Shown piece by piece: positions 1 through 8,041 of a stretch of DNA of 38,723 nucleotides. Position 1 is the stretch's first letter; each line of letters opens with the position of its first letter. The stretch is from positions 1 to 38,723 of the forward strand of contig CAYSEV010000009.1 of NCBI GenBank assembly GCA_964430295.1, read 5' to 3'. The stretch is from CAYGFH01 sp964430295. GTDB taxonomy: Bacteria > Patescibacteriota > Microgenomatia > UBA10105 > UBA927. The notes under the pieces are model-generated. The model was not told where the DNA came from and ran no database searches. It saw only the letters and a program-made list of their open reading frames with translations. Position numbers and translations under genes: made by a program.

Positions 1-2
1 GT

Positions 3-203
3 ATTAACTGTAGTGTTGAGGACATATCACAATCTGTAGAAACACTTATTCCAGACAAAAAACAAAAAATTTATGTCTATTGTTTGAGTGGTGCCAGAAG
101 TAGCGTGGCAGTTGAAGCAATGATCCGTTTAGGATATACAAACGTATTCCATATGAATCATGGACTACTAGCATGGCGTGCAAAATATTTCCCTGTAAAT
201 TAA
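3..203 (+). CDS. Rhodanese-like domain protein, C-terminal part
   Basis: The window opens inside this gene; 66 residues and a TAA stop are visible. The frame contains CLSGARS, matching the rhodanese active-site loop (CxxGxRS), followed by VAVEAMIRLGYTNVFHMNHGLLAW, here read as the usual helix and the GG/G-W ending of the fold. The catalytic cysteine should carry a persulfide in sulfur transfer. The N-terminal half lies outside the window, so whether this is a single-domain protein or the end of a larger fusion is not visible. Confidence 0.8.
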   Translation: MNCSVEDISQSVETLIPDKKQKIYVYCLSGARSSVAVEAMIRLGYTNVFHMNHGLLAWRAKYFPVN

Positions 204-211
204 AAGTACGG

Positions 212-217
212 TATACT
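212..217 (+). promoter_or_regulatory. -10 box TATACT
   Basis: A TATACT hexamer ends 7 nt before the ATG at 225, so the predicted transcript begins at the start codon. It also argues against the in-frame GTG at 219. No clear -35 is visible. Confidence 0.5.
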
Positions 218-224
218 TGTGTGC

Positions 225-1067
225 ATGGATATACAGGTCGCTTCTCAACGCATTCTTGTTTTTACTCCTCAGCTTACTGTTGAAGATGCTAAAAAAAAGG
301 CATGGGAGAAAAAGGTATCTGCATTTGGCACTCTCAATCAGGTAACTAGTCTGTTTTCTCGTCCAAAAGATGATGATTTCGAATTAACATATAGTGAACA
401 CCGATTTCAGCCCTTCTGGCATGTAGCAGCAAAAGCCCGGTATGTCTATGACAGAACCAATGATTATCAGGTAGCAGCTTCCGATAGATATGTGAAGGCT
501 GTCACCTATGAAAAAACGAAATTTGAAGTGACAAACGGACATTTTCATTTCCCCGTTATTGAGCACTGTGTACAGGAAGAGTCTGATGAGGTGTTTGTGG
601 AAGGTGTAAGCGGAAAGGTGAATACCGCACTCAAATCATATCTCTCTTTATCTCCTACAGTGGTGAAAACAACACTTGAGAAAACAGTAGGGAATACTGC
701 AATTATCGTCCCACCACAATCACGCGTGAGTGGTATTATGCGCGATTCTCTGGCAAAAATGATTAAGGGAATTCAGGCAGATACGATTCATGAAGAATCG
801 GTTGAAGTCACCTGCGTTGATTTGTATTATCATCCCGTGTTTGCTTTTCAGTTTGCCTGGAAATCGAAAGGCAAAGATGCAATTGTTGAAGTGGATGGAT
901 TAACTGGAGAAGTAAGCACAGGGAGTAGAGTGTTTTCCGAATATATGGGTAAAGTACTGGATCAGAACTTTTTATTTGACGTCGGTGCCGATGCCGCAGG
1001 ACTCCTCATCCCCGGAGGGAGCATTGCTGTGAAAGTTGCAAAAAAATATATTGATTCAAAAAAATAA
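225..1067 (+). CDS. Conserved hypothetical protein, PepSY-like C-terminal strand
   Basis: A 280-residue protein without signal peptide or obvious membrane span, apart from a glycine-rich stretch near the end (AAGLLIPGGSIAVKVA). I do not recognise the family. The segment around residues 222-235 (AIVEVDGLTGEVSTG) resembles the terminal strand of PepSY-type repeats, preceded by a YYHPVFAFQFAWKSKGK strand; this is a weak local likeness. An in-frame GTG lies two codons upstream, but the TATACT box placement favours ATG 225. It stands alone between the rhodanese gene and the hydrolase gene. Confidence 0.7.
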   Translation: MDIQVASQRILVFTPQLTVEDAKKKAWEKKVSAFGTLNQVTSLFSRPKDDDFELTYSEHRFQPFWHVAAKARYVYDRTNDYQVAASDRYVKAVTYEKTKFEVTNGHFHFPVIEHCVQEESDEVFVEGVSGKVNTALKSYLSLSPTVVKTTLEKTVGNTAIIVPPQSRVSGIMRDSLAKMIKGIQADTIHEESVEVTCVDLYYHPVFAFQFAWKSKGKDAIVEVDGLTGEVSTGSRVFSEYMGKVLDQNFLFDVGADAAGLLIPGGSIAVKVAKKYIDSKK

Positions 1068-1110
1068 TATAGTAAATTATTATCAAATAACTTCTATCGT
1101 ATGAACATAT

Positions 1111-1725
1111 ATGTCGTCTAACATACATTATGTTCTTTTTGTCCCTGGTCTTGGAGGAGAAAATATACTATTCAGAAGAACGGCAAATTCTTGGAATAGA
1201 TTTGGGTTTACCCCGATTATTCATGATGTTGGATGGAAGGATGAAGAACAACATTTTGAACCAAAATTAAAAAAACTTATATCCCTGATAGATACATTAC
1301 ATGCCAGTGGAGGAATTATTTCGTTGGTTGGAACAAGTGCAGGAGGGAGTGCAGTACTAAATGCTTATAGTAAACGGACGACTAAGATACATAAAGTAGT
1401 AAATATTTGTGGAAGACTACGAGCAGGATATCATGTATTTCCTTCTCTTGAAATTGCTTCACGATCAAGCAAATCGTTTAGAGAATCCGTCACTCTTTTT
1501 GAACAACGTGAACCAGATTTAACAAATAAACAACGAAAAAACATTCTTACCATTCGATCATTATTTGATGAAACTGTTCCCATATCAACTATATCTGTTC
1601 GTGGTGCTCATAATGTTCAAATAGTGTCTGTTGAACATAATCTATCAATTGCACTTGCATTGACTGTTTACTCCAAGATCATTGTTCGATTTCTTCAGAA
1701 ACTTACTCAAGAGTTTGAAGATTAA
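1111..1725 (+). CDS. Alpha/beta hydrolase-like protein
   Basis: 204 residues. The start has the first hydrolase strand and oxyanion-type loop (YVLFVPGLGG). The nucleophile elbow GTSAGG has Ser at about residue 74. Candidate acid and histidine of the triad are the Asp in SLFDETVP (about 151) and the His in SVEHNLS (about 173). The protein is short with a reduced cap, like small esterase/lipase-like members. Substrate is unknown. A weak TATCGT box lies 10 nt before ATG 1111. The gene converges on the PIG-L gene with 18 nt between stops. Confidence 0.7.
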   Translation: MSSNIHYVLFVPGLGGENILFRRTANSWNRFGFTPIIHDVGWKDEEQHFEPKLKKLISLIDTLHASGGIISLVGTSAGGSAVLNAYSKRTTKIHKVVNICGRLRAGYHVFPSLEIASRSSKSFRESVTLFEQREPDLTNKQRKNILTIRSLFDETVPISTISVRGAHNVQIVSVEHNLSIALALTVYSKIIVRFLQKLTQEFED

Positions 1726-1743
1726 TATAGCATCTGTACTGTG

Positions 1744-2490
1744 TTATCGAATATATCGATAGAGATTTACGTGTCCATATCCCCGTTGATACGAGATTGT
1801 ATCAAAATATGATGACCACTCTTTCATGGTTTCTCTGGGGAATTGAGATGGATGATATGTAGCAAGATAATTATTTCTCCATTCCCGCATTTTTCTGTTG
1901 ATTTTGCTATAGCGATTTACTTCTCCCATATTTCTTGTCCATAATAATAGTCCGGGGCGAAAGTCCATAACCGGATACGATGCATCGTATAAATATGGAA
2001 GATTTGCTGTTTGACTGGCAAGACTTGCTGCATTTCCAACTACACGATGTCCCCGATGTTCAAATAGTATGGTCATGTCTGTAGGGTGATGTGCAAAGAT
2101 GGTTCCTGGAGAAAGGGATCTGACGATTAATGAGACATCATTCTCTATTTCTTTCTCATAATCCTGTTCTCTGGAATCCGGATGTCCTAACAGCACAACA
2201 GAAAATCCTAGGTGTTTAGATGCATTCAGAATTTCATCTTCACGGATTTGAGCCATTTGTTCCAGTGTAGTCCCTTTCATGTGTGGTTGGATTCCCTGCT
2301 CACCATGCGTAGCAAATACAAGTGTTGTTGGGATATTGTTGTCGAGTGCTTTTTGAATTTCATTTATGGCGATATACCCTTCATCATCTGTATGCGCGCC
2401 AAAAACCATAATGCCGTTTTTACGGTTATGTTCGTTTACGATCTCTAATCGTTGATTCTCAGATAATTTAGGTCTAAAAAATTCCATCAT
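1744..2490 (-). CDS. PIG-L (LmbE) family deacetylase
   Basis: PIG-L enzymes are zinc-dependent N-deacetylases acting on N-acetylglucosamine-type or related substrates. The hallmark (A)H-x-DDE is present as AHTDDE near residue 32 (Thr replaces the usual Pro), and the HxxH ligand site as EHRGHR further on. From the ATG at 2490 the protein has 248 residues, normal for the family. The frame stays open upstream through a terminator hairpin to 2634. An alternative ATG at 2535 has a GAAGGGG sequence before it and would give 263 residues, but would put the hairpin inside the first codons. I prefer 2490 (or 2487). The substrate cannot be told from the context. Confidence 0.8.
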   Translation of the reverse strand: MMEFFRPKLSENQRLEIVNEHNRKNGIMVFGAHTDDEGYIAINEIQKALDNNIPTTLVFATHGEQGIQPHMKGTTLEQMAQIREDEILNASKHLGFSVVLLGHPDSREQDYEKEIENDVSLIVRSLSPGTIFAHHPTDMTILFEHRGHRVVGNAASLASQTANLPYLYDASYPVMDFRPGLLLWTRNMGEVNRYSKINRKMREWRNNYLATYHPSQFPRETMKEWSSYFDTISYQRGYGHVNLYRYIR

Positions 2491-2507
2491 GATACTTTGA
2501 GACAAAT

Positions 2508-2530
2508 AAAAATCCGCCTCTCGGCGGATT
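2508..2530 (-). terminator. Intrinsic terminator in front of the PIG-L coding region
   Basis: On the minus strand AATCCGCC-GAGA-GGCGGATT forms a perfect 8-bp GC-rich stem with a tetraloop, followed directly by TTTTTATTTG. It lies 18 nt before the chosen PIG-L ATG, downstream of a promoter, as expected for an attenuator. The plus direction has no T-tract. Confidence 0.75.
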
Positions 2531-2598
2531 CTCATACACACCCCTTCGCCAAGAGCGACTGCTATGAGGAAGGGCAACAACACAGTGTGTATGTCATA
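2511..2598 (-). ncRNA. Structured leader RNA upstream of the PIG-L gene (candidate attenuator or riboswitch)
   Basis: Transcription from the TATAAT at 2605-2610 would start near 2598 and make about 90 nt before a terminator. In the plus sequence, 2585-2593 (GTGTGTATG) pairs perfectly with 2533-2541 (CATACACAC), and 2569-2574 (GAAGGG) with 2542-2547 (CCCTTC), giving a coaxial two-helix element with a 10-nt bulge. A third pairing competes with the terminator: RNA CUCUUGGCG (2555-2547) with CGCCGAGAG (2526-2518), nine pairs with one G-U. No known riboswitch class is recognised. It could also be a free-standing small RNA. Confidence 0.55.
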
Positions 2599-2604
2599 GT
2601 CGCT

Positions 2605-2634
2605 ATTATACCAACTGCCTGTGAATTGGTACAA
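2605..2634 (-). promoter_or_regulatory. Promoter of the PIG-L leader transcript
   Basis: Minus-strand TATAAT (2605-2610) with TTGTAC at 2629-2634 and an 18-nt spacer. The -35 overlaps the -10 of the divergent flavoprotein gene (2630-2635), so the two promoters probably exclude each other. Confidence 0.6.
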
Positions 2635-2635
2635 T
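2630..2635 (+). promoter_or_regulatory. -10 box TACAAT for the flavoprotein operon
   Basis: TACAAT ends 6 nt before ATG 2642, implying a leaderless transcript. No good -35 is visible. Confidence 0.5.
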
Positions 2636-2641
2636 ACATAT

Positions 2642-3892
2642 ATGAATTCCTATGATGTGATCATTATTGGTGGAGGAGCAGCCGGCATGATGGCGGCAAT
2701 CAGTTGCAGACAAACGTATCCAAACGCCCGTATTGCGATCCTCGACAGAACACATGAATTGGGTAGGAAACTTTTGACCGCCGGTGCAGGTCGCGGAAAC
2801 CTCACAAATATTAACCTCGAAAAAGGTCCAGCTGGGTACTATCATGGTGATTTGCCGTTTATTGAAACCGTTTTTTCAAAATTTGGATATGCTGATATTA
2901 TGAAATTTTTTGAAGAACTTGGTGTCCCAACATACTTAGAACTAAAAACCGGAAAAGGAAAAATTTTCCCAAAAATTGATCATGCAAAAACACTTCGTGA
3001 TATGCTCGTTTCCTATTTAACTCATATAGGTGTTGCAATCTTTTGTAATACGTCTGTAACAGATCTGTCGAAGAAAGAGGGAATGTGGATGGTGAATACC
3101 TCCAGTGGTACCTATACGGCTACCTCGATTATTTTATCTGCTGGCGGAAAGACATATCCGGCTCTCGGATCTGATGGATCAGGATATACAATTGCGGCAT
3201 CACTCGGACATACAATTATAGAACCAGTCGTAAGTGCAGTTCCGATTGTTTCAAAGAATATATTGTCTCATTTCCTGCAGGGAGAAAAAATGGATATGAG
3301 AGCAACATCAGTGATTGATGGAACGGAAATCTCACGTGCAACCGGAGATGTGATGTTTACACAATATGGATTTTCCGGTCCGGCAATATTTGATATAAGC
3401 CGTGATTTTTCTATACGTATTAACCGTGATCATGCAAACGGATGCAGTGTGAAATTGAACTTTTTCCCTGATGAAACTCCGCAGTCTCTTATGACCATAG
3501 TGGAAAAGAAATGGCAGGCGTTTCCTGAATATCCTGTTGCAGCGAGTTTATGGGGGATGCTGACACAAAAAGTTGCCGGAGGAATCTGTGCAGCTGTAAA
3601 ACTTCCAAAAGAAAAAACTGTTGGCGAACTGACTGATGAAGAGAAACATGCGATTGTGTCTATACTGACTTCATTTGAATCTCATGTTGAAGGAACGCGC
3701 GGGTGGAACGAAGGAGAATTTACGGCAGGCGGTGTAAGTACTCAGGATATTGATCCTCATACAATGCAATCTACCCGTACTGCTGGATTATTTTTTGCAG
3801 GTGAAATGGTGGATGTGGATGGGGCAGTCGGTGGATTTAATTTGTCTTGGGGATGGGCCTCCGGATGGGTGGCGGGAGGACATTGTCTATGA
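2642..3892 (+). CDS. BaiN/YhiN (HI0933-like) family FAD-dependent oxidoreductase
   Basis: 416 residues. The N-terminus DVIIIGGGAAGMMAA is a dinucleotide-binding Rossmann motif, with the acidic ribose-binding end at AILDRTHELGRKLL and then TGAGRGNLTN, the family's typical flavin-contact segment. The C-terminus FAGEMVDVDGAVGGFNLSWGWASG is the second FAD contact, also typical of this family. Members are flavoproteins of poorly defined substrate. Length is normal. The start at 2642 is fixed by the Rossmann motif beginning five residues in and by the -10 box 6 nt upstream. It is the first gene of a three-gene operon and overlaps the next by ATGA. Confidence 0.85.
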   Translation: MNSYDVIIIGGGAAGMMAAISCRQTYPNARIAILDRTHELGRKLLTAGAGRGNLTNINLEKGPAGYYHGDLPFIETVFSKFGYADIMKFFEELGVPTYLELKTGKGKIFPKIDHAKTLRDMLVSYLTHIGVAIFCNTSVTDLSKKEGMWMVNTSSGTYTATSIILSAGGKTYPALGSDGSGYTIAASLGHTIIEPVVSAVPIVSKNILSHFLQGEKMDMRATSVIDGTEISRATGDVMFTQYGFSGPAIFDISRDFSIRINRDHANGCSVKLNFFPDETPQSLMTIVEKKWQAFPEYPVAASLWGMLTQKVAGGICAAVKLPKEKTVGELTDEEKHAIVSILTSFESHVEGTRGWNEGEFTAGGVSTQDIDPHTMQSTRTAGLFFAGEMVDVDGAVGGFNLSWGWASGWVAGGHCL

Positions 3893-4359
3893 TTATATGC
3901 ACATTTGAAAAAGGATATGAAGCAAAGCTCCGCCATCTTGTGGTACATGCACTCGTAGAAAAAGATAATGGGATTTTGTTAGTAAAACGAACCGGTGATT
4001 TGCTAGAAAGCGGTAAATGGGGATTACCCGGAGGATATCTTGATCGTGATGAAACAGCTGCACAAGGAGCACTTCGTGAACTGTATGAGGAAACCGGGTG
4101 GAAAGGGGAAATCGTAACGCTATTTCGTATTAACACAGTTCCAAATAGACCACATGAAGACCGTCAAAATGTTTCGTTTGATTTTATCATTCGCCCGTTA
4201 CAGAAGGTAGGCAATCCCGATGCAGAATCCTCTAAAGTAGAATTTATCCCATTTGAAAAACTCTATGCTAAAGATCAGCTGGCCTTTGATCACGGCGATA
4301 CGATAGAATTATATCGGACGCACAGACAGTCACCGTTTACACTACCAATTTTTTCTTAA
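3889..4359 (+). CDS. Nudix hydrolase
   Basis: 156 residues with a complete Nudix box (G-x5-E-x7-REU-x-EE-x-G-U) beginning GGYLDRDETAAQG and continuing RELYEETGW around residues 50-70. The acidic residues coordinate Mg for cleavage of a nucleoside diphosphate linked to another moiety. The ATG overlaps the stop of the flavoprotein gene (ATGA), and GGGAGGA lies about 9 nt upstream inside that gene, so this start uses a Shine-Dalgarno site and probably translational coupling. Substrate is unknown. Confidence 0.85.
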   Translation: MIICTFEKGYEAKLRHLVVHALVEKDNGILLVKRTGDLLESGKWGLPGGYLDRDETAAQGALRELYEETGWKGEIVTLFRINTVPNRPHEDRQNVSFDFIIRPLQKVGNPDAESSKVEFIPFEKLYAKDQLAFDHGDTIELYRTHRQSPFTLPIFS

Positions 4360-4360
4360 T

Positions 4361-4978
4361 ATGACATACATTGATGTATCACATACATTTGTTGATAACA
4401 TGCCGGTGTTCCCCGGTGATCCTGCAACGACACTCAAACAAATAACCACAATTGCTGCGAACGGCTATACAGATCATCAGTTGTCAACCGTTATGCATGT
4501 CGGGACTCATATGGATGCACCCCTTCATATGATCGAAGGTGGTAAATATATGGATGAGTTTCCTCCGGAAAAATTTACCGGACCCGGAGTAATGGTGAAT
4601 GTATATAAAAAACCGGTTATTGATGTAGATGCACTCGAAGGATTATCTATACAAAAAGGTTCCATTATAATGTTATATACGGGTATGTCGGAGGTATATG
4701 GAACAGAAGACTATAATACTACATACCCTAAAATAACCGAGGCATTCGCCAAAAAACTTGTTGAATTGGACGTCAGTATCGTTGGAATGGATATGCTCAA
4801 TCCTGACACAGACGAATCATTCCCTATTCATAAAATCCTCCTTTCAAAAGAAGTTCTCATTATCGAAAACCTTACAAACATATCTGCGCTAGTGAATGCG
4901 TCAGGATTTGATGTCTTTGCATTTCCTGTAAAACTTCATGCAGAAGCGGCACCCGTGCGAGTGGTTGTGCGTATATAG
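4361..4978 (+). CDS. Cyclase / arylformamidase-like metal hydrolase
   Basis: 205 residues. It starts IDVSHTFVDNMPVFPGDP and carries HVGTHMDAPLHM (about residues 46-57), the HxGTHxDxPxH metal motif of the cyclase family (kynurenine formamidase and relatives). A later HAEAAPVRVVV segment matches the family's C-terminal substrate-site strand. It starts 1 nt after the Nudix stop, so the two are surely cotranscribed. No Shine-Dalgarno site is visible. Without other tryptophan-degradation genes nearby, kynurenine formamidase itself is not supported; a generic amide or ester hydrolase is safer. Confidence 0.8.
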   Translation: MTYIDVSHTFVDNMPVFPGDPATTLKQITTIAANGYTDHQLSTVMHVGTHMDAPLHMIEGGKYMDEFPPEKFTGPGVMVNVYKKPVIDVDALEGLSIQKGSIIMLYTGMSEVYGTEDYNTTYPKITEAFAKKLVELDVSIVGMDMLNPDTDESFPIHKILLSKEVLIIENLTNISALVNASGFDVFAFPVKLHAEAAPVRVVVRI

Positions 4979-5005
4979 CAGTTCGCGTTTTTTGAGATTA
5001 TCTGC

Positions 5006-5011
5006 TATTCT
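5006..5011 (+). promoter_or_regulatory. -10 box TATTCT for dnaG
   Basis: TATTCT ends 5 nt before ATG 5017 and 11 nt before ATG 5023. This again fits a transcript starting at or just before the start codon. Confidence 0.4.
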
Positions 5012-5016
5012 CCAGA

Positions 5017-6849
5017 ATGCCTATGACAGATATAGATGATATCAAATCGAGACTGAACATCGTCGATATAATCGGCAAACACGTAAAACTGAAAAAAGCA
5101 GGACGAAATTTTAAGGGCCTGTGTCCATTTCATGGAGAAAAATCTCCATCGTTTGTTGTATCTCCTGATCGTCAGATTTTCCATTGCTTTGGATGTCAAA
5201 AAGGGGGAACGATATTTGATTTTGTCATGGAGTACCATCATATAGATTTCGCTGAGGCGCTTGAAGATCTGGCAAACACAGCAGGTGTGAAGCTGACAAG
5301 AAAGTACTCCGATTCAAAAGACTCTGGACTTAAACAAAAAATTTTTGAAGCAAACCATTTAGCGAGCGAGTACTTTCACTATATTTTGACACAACATGCA
5401 CTTGGTAAACGAGGACTGGAATATTTAAAAGGACGTGAGATCTCTGATAAATCAATAAAAACATTTTCATTGGGTTACAGTCCTAACAGCTGGGAAGGGT
5501 TGTATAGATTTTTACGAAAAAAAGGGTATGAAGATGAACTGCTGGAAAAGGCAGGGCTTGTGATTCGAAGCTCTCGCGAAGACAGAAGAGGCGCCCGATA
5601 TTATGATCGTTTTCGAGGAAGGGTCATGTTTACACTCAAAGATCATAGAGGAAATGTTGTGGGATTTGCCGGGCGTATTCTTGAAGGAGATGTAAAAGAT
5701 GCAAAATATATAAACACATCAGAAACACCTGTATATATAAAAAGCAATGTTCTCTACGGACTGGACGTAACTAAGGGATCTATTCAAAAAGCAAATGAAG
5801 CGATTGTCATGGAAGGGGAATTGGATGTGATTTCTTCGTTCCAATCTGGTATAGGAAATGCCGTGGCTATCAAAGGATCTGCATTAACTGAAGGTCATGT
5901 CAGGCTGTTGAAGAGATTCACAGAGCGAATTGTCTTTGCGCTCGATAGCGATATGGCAGGAGATGCCGCCTCCCGACGGGGTATTGAAATAGCGGATCAT
6001 GCCGGCATGGATATGCGCGTTGTGACACTTCCTATGGGAAAAGATCCCGATGAAGCCGCACGGGAATCTCCTGGGCTGTTAAAAAAAGCAATTGAAAATG
6101 CTGTTCCCATTTATGATTACTTTTTATCATCTGCACTCAAGCGTTTTGATGTGGCAACTGCGTATGGAAAGAAAAAAATAAGTGATGAACTCCTTCCCGT
6201 TATTGCAAAAATAGATAACCCGGTTGTACAAAATCATTATATAGGAAAAACGTCTGCTCTCCTTAAAACATCGGAGGATGCGCTTATTGAAACTATGCGA
6301 CGTATGTCTCGGGGGACGGTAACATTTACCCCGACACAGACAAATGAACACGCTTCTGTACAGGATACGATGTCGTCTCGAACAGAAAAATTGGAAGTAT
6401 ATATATTAGCGCTACTTCTTCAAGGCAAAACAGCAGATCTCTTCGAAGAACTGCAGGAATCAGGATATTTGCCTGAATTTTCACATCCCGCTGTCTGTAA
6501 AATTATCGACCATTTGCTTGCATTTTTAACACCTGATGATGAAGGTCCCGAAACTCCTAAAGTATTTTTAATAAAAGATTTTGCCGATTCACTGCCAAAA
6601 GAATTACTACCGACGTTGGATGAAGCGTTTCTGTGGGATGTAGAAGAGTTACTTGATAGCCCAAATGCGTTTATGGAAGAATGGAATAGAACGCTTCGTG
6701 AATTTAAGCGAGTCATTTTACATAGACAAATTCAGGATCTGACACGCCGCGGATCATCAGACACACTCTCTCCCACTGAAGCTGAAGAGGTACAGTCAAA
6801 GCTTCGATCTGTAACATTGCAATTAAAGGATCTGGAAAATCAAATCTAA
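5017..6849 (+). CDS. dnaG: DNA primase
   Basis: 610 residues, normal for DnaG, which makes RNA primers for replication. The N-terminal CHC2 zinc finger has Cys36, His39, Cys57 and Cys60 (CPFH ... HCFGC). The following core matches the primase N-lobe (LGYSPNSWEGLYRFL; RVMFTLKDHRGNVVGFAGRIL). The Toprim centre shows EGELDV and ALDSDMAGDAA. The C-terminal third (about 440-610) is the diverged helicase-interaction region. A second in-frame ATG at 5023 is possible. The rpoD gene follows, the classic macromolecular-synthesis order dnaG-rpoD. Confidence 0.95.
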   Translation: MPMTDIDDIKSRLNIVDIIGKHVKLKKAGRNFKGLCPFHGEKSPSFVVSPDRQIFHCFGCQKGGTIFDFVMEYHHIDFAEALEDLANTAGVKLTRKYSDSKDSGLKQKIFEANHLASEYFHYILTQHALGKRGLEYLKGREISDKSIKTFSLGYSPNSWEGLYRFLRKKGYEDELLEKAGLVIRSSREDRRGARYYDRFRGRVMFTLKDHRGNVVGFAGRILEGDVKDAKYINTSETPVYIKSNVLYGLDVTKGSIQKANEAIVMEGELDVISSFQSGIGNAVAIKGSALTEGHVRLLKRFTERIVFALDSDMAGDAASRRGIEIADHAGMDMRVVTLPMGKDPDEAARESPGLLKKAIENAVPIYDYFLSSALKRFDVATAYGKKKISDELLPVIAKIDNPVVQNHYIGKTSALLKTSEDALIETMRRMSRGTVTFTPTQTNEHASVQDTMSSRTEKLEVYILALLLQGKTADLFEELQESGYLPEFSHPAVCKIIDHLLAFLTPDDEGPETPKVFLIKDFADSLPKELLPTLDEAFLWDVEELLDSPNAFMEEWNRTLREFKRVILHRQIQDLTRRGSSDTLSPTEAEEVQSKLRSVTLQLKDLENQI

Positions 6850-6855
6850 ATCTGA

Positions 6856-6879
6856 TATACTTCGCACATTAAAGCGAGG
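6856..6879 (+). promoter_or_regulatory. rpoD promoter -10 and ribosome binding site
   Basis: TATACT (6856-6861) lies just after the dnaG stop and predicts a transcript start near 6868. GAGG at 6876-6879 then sits 4 nt before TTG 6884. Together these give rpoD its own promoter and a short leader with a Shine-Dalgarno site, and support the TTG start. Confidence 0.45.
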
Positions 6880-6883
6880 CGGA

Positions 6884-8041
6884 TTGTCAGGACACGATTG
6901 GGAAGTATATGCTTTTCTTTTCGAATCGCTGGCAGACGCTTACGGAAATCATATGGCTAAACAAAAAAATCTTGCTACTGTTGCTGATCTTATTCGTGAA
7001 GGTAAAGAGAACGGATTTGTTACCCAGGAAGATATTTTATTCCTTTTCCCCAAACCAGAAGAACACATCAAAGAACTTGATGAATTGTGCAATAATCTGA
7101 TACAAGAAGGCATTGATGTTTTTGAAACAACCACCCAGGAAGGTGATAAAGAATCTTCAAAAAGTATTGTAGAGCTGGAAAAAGAAATTGAAGCACTCGT
7201 AAAATCTGCTACTGAAGGCGTATCTGATCCTGTGCGCATGTATTTGAAAGAAATCGGACGGATTCCACTTTTGACATTTGCTGATGAAATTTCCCTTGCA
7301 AAAAAATATGAAAAGGGTGATCGAAAAGCAAAGAAAAAGCTTATTGAGTCAAACCTTCGTTTGGTAGTATCCATTGCAAAAAAATATATTGGTCGCGGAA
7401 TGTCTTTATTGGATCTTATTCAGGAAGGCAATCAGGGGCTTATTCGTGCTGTAGAAAAATATGACTGGCGAAAAGGATATAAATTTTCAACCTATGCCAC
7501 ATGGTGGATTAGGCAAGCGATTACCCGTGCTATAGCAGACCAGGCGAGAACTATTCGTATTCCTGTACATATGGTTGAAACAATCAATCGATTCGTTCGA
7601 GCGAGCCGTCGGCTTATGCAGGATTTGGGTCGTGAACCGACACCCGAGGAAATTGCAAAAGTAATGGAAGTTGATGTTATGAAAGTTCGCGAGATCATGA
7701 AAGTATCTCAGGAACCGACATCTCTGGAAACTCCTGTCGGAGACGAAGAAGATAGTCATTTGGGTGATTTTATCTCTGATCCAGGTCCAACACCGTATGA
7801 ACAAACCAGTAGACAACTTCTGAAAGAACATATGGAAGAAGTATTAACGACTCTTTCTGACCGTGAGAAAAAAGTATTGGTGCTACGGTTTGGTTTGGAA
7901 GATGGAAGACCACGAACACTTGAAGAAGTTGGAGCACAATTTGGCGTAACTCGTGAGCGTATACGACAAATAGAGGCAAAAGCACTTCGTAAGCTTCGCC
8001 ATCCTTCCCGATCAAAGAAGCTCAAAGACTACTTAGAGTAA
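6884..8041 (+). CDS. rpoD: Primary sigma factor RpoD (SigA)
   Basis: 385 residues from the TTG. Region 1.1-like N-terminus (ATVADLIREGKENGFVTQEDI), region 1.2 (DPVRMYLKEIGRIPLL), region 2 with NLRLVVSIAKKYIGRGM and YKFSTYATWWIRQAITRAI, region 3 (TPEEIAKVMEVD), and region 4 with VLRFGLEDGRPRTLEEVG and the helix-turn-helix VTRERIRQIEAKALRKLR. Directs core polymerase to TATAAT-type promoters, consistent with the -10 boxes seen throughout the window. An alternative ATG at 6953 would remove 23 residues. The last 9 bases overlap the convergent kinase-like gene. Confidence 0.95.
   Translation: MSGHDWEVYAFLFESLADAYGNHMAKQKNLATVADLIREGKENGFVTQEDILFLFPKPEEHIKELDELCNNLIQEGIDVFETTTQEGDKESSKSIVELEKEIEALVKSATEGVSDPVRMYLKEIGRIPLLTFADEISLAKKYEKGDRKAKKKLIESNLRLVVSIAKKYIGRGMSLLDLIQEGNQGLIRAVEKYDWRKGYKFSTYATWWIRQAITRAIADQARTIRIPVHMVETINRFVRASRRLMQDLGREPTPEEIAKVMEVDVMKVREIMKVSQEPTSLETPVGDEEDSHLGDFISDPGPTPYEQTSRQLLKEHMEEVLTTLSDREKKVLVLRFGLEDGRPRTLEEVGAQFGVTRERIRQIEAKALRKLRHPSRSKKLKDYLE

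Noticed and set aside
2508..2598. Leader RNA as signal recognition particle RNA
   Set aside because: The size fits small SRP RNA, but the GGAA-type apical loop and the asymmetric GGAAGCAGC motif are missing on both strands.
6949..7374. Long open frame antisense to rpoD
   Set aside because: It is low-complexity Ser/Arg/Phe-rich and lies opposite highly conserved sigma-factor coding sequence.
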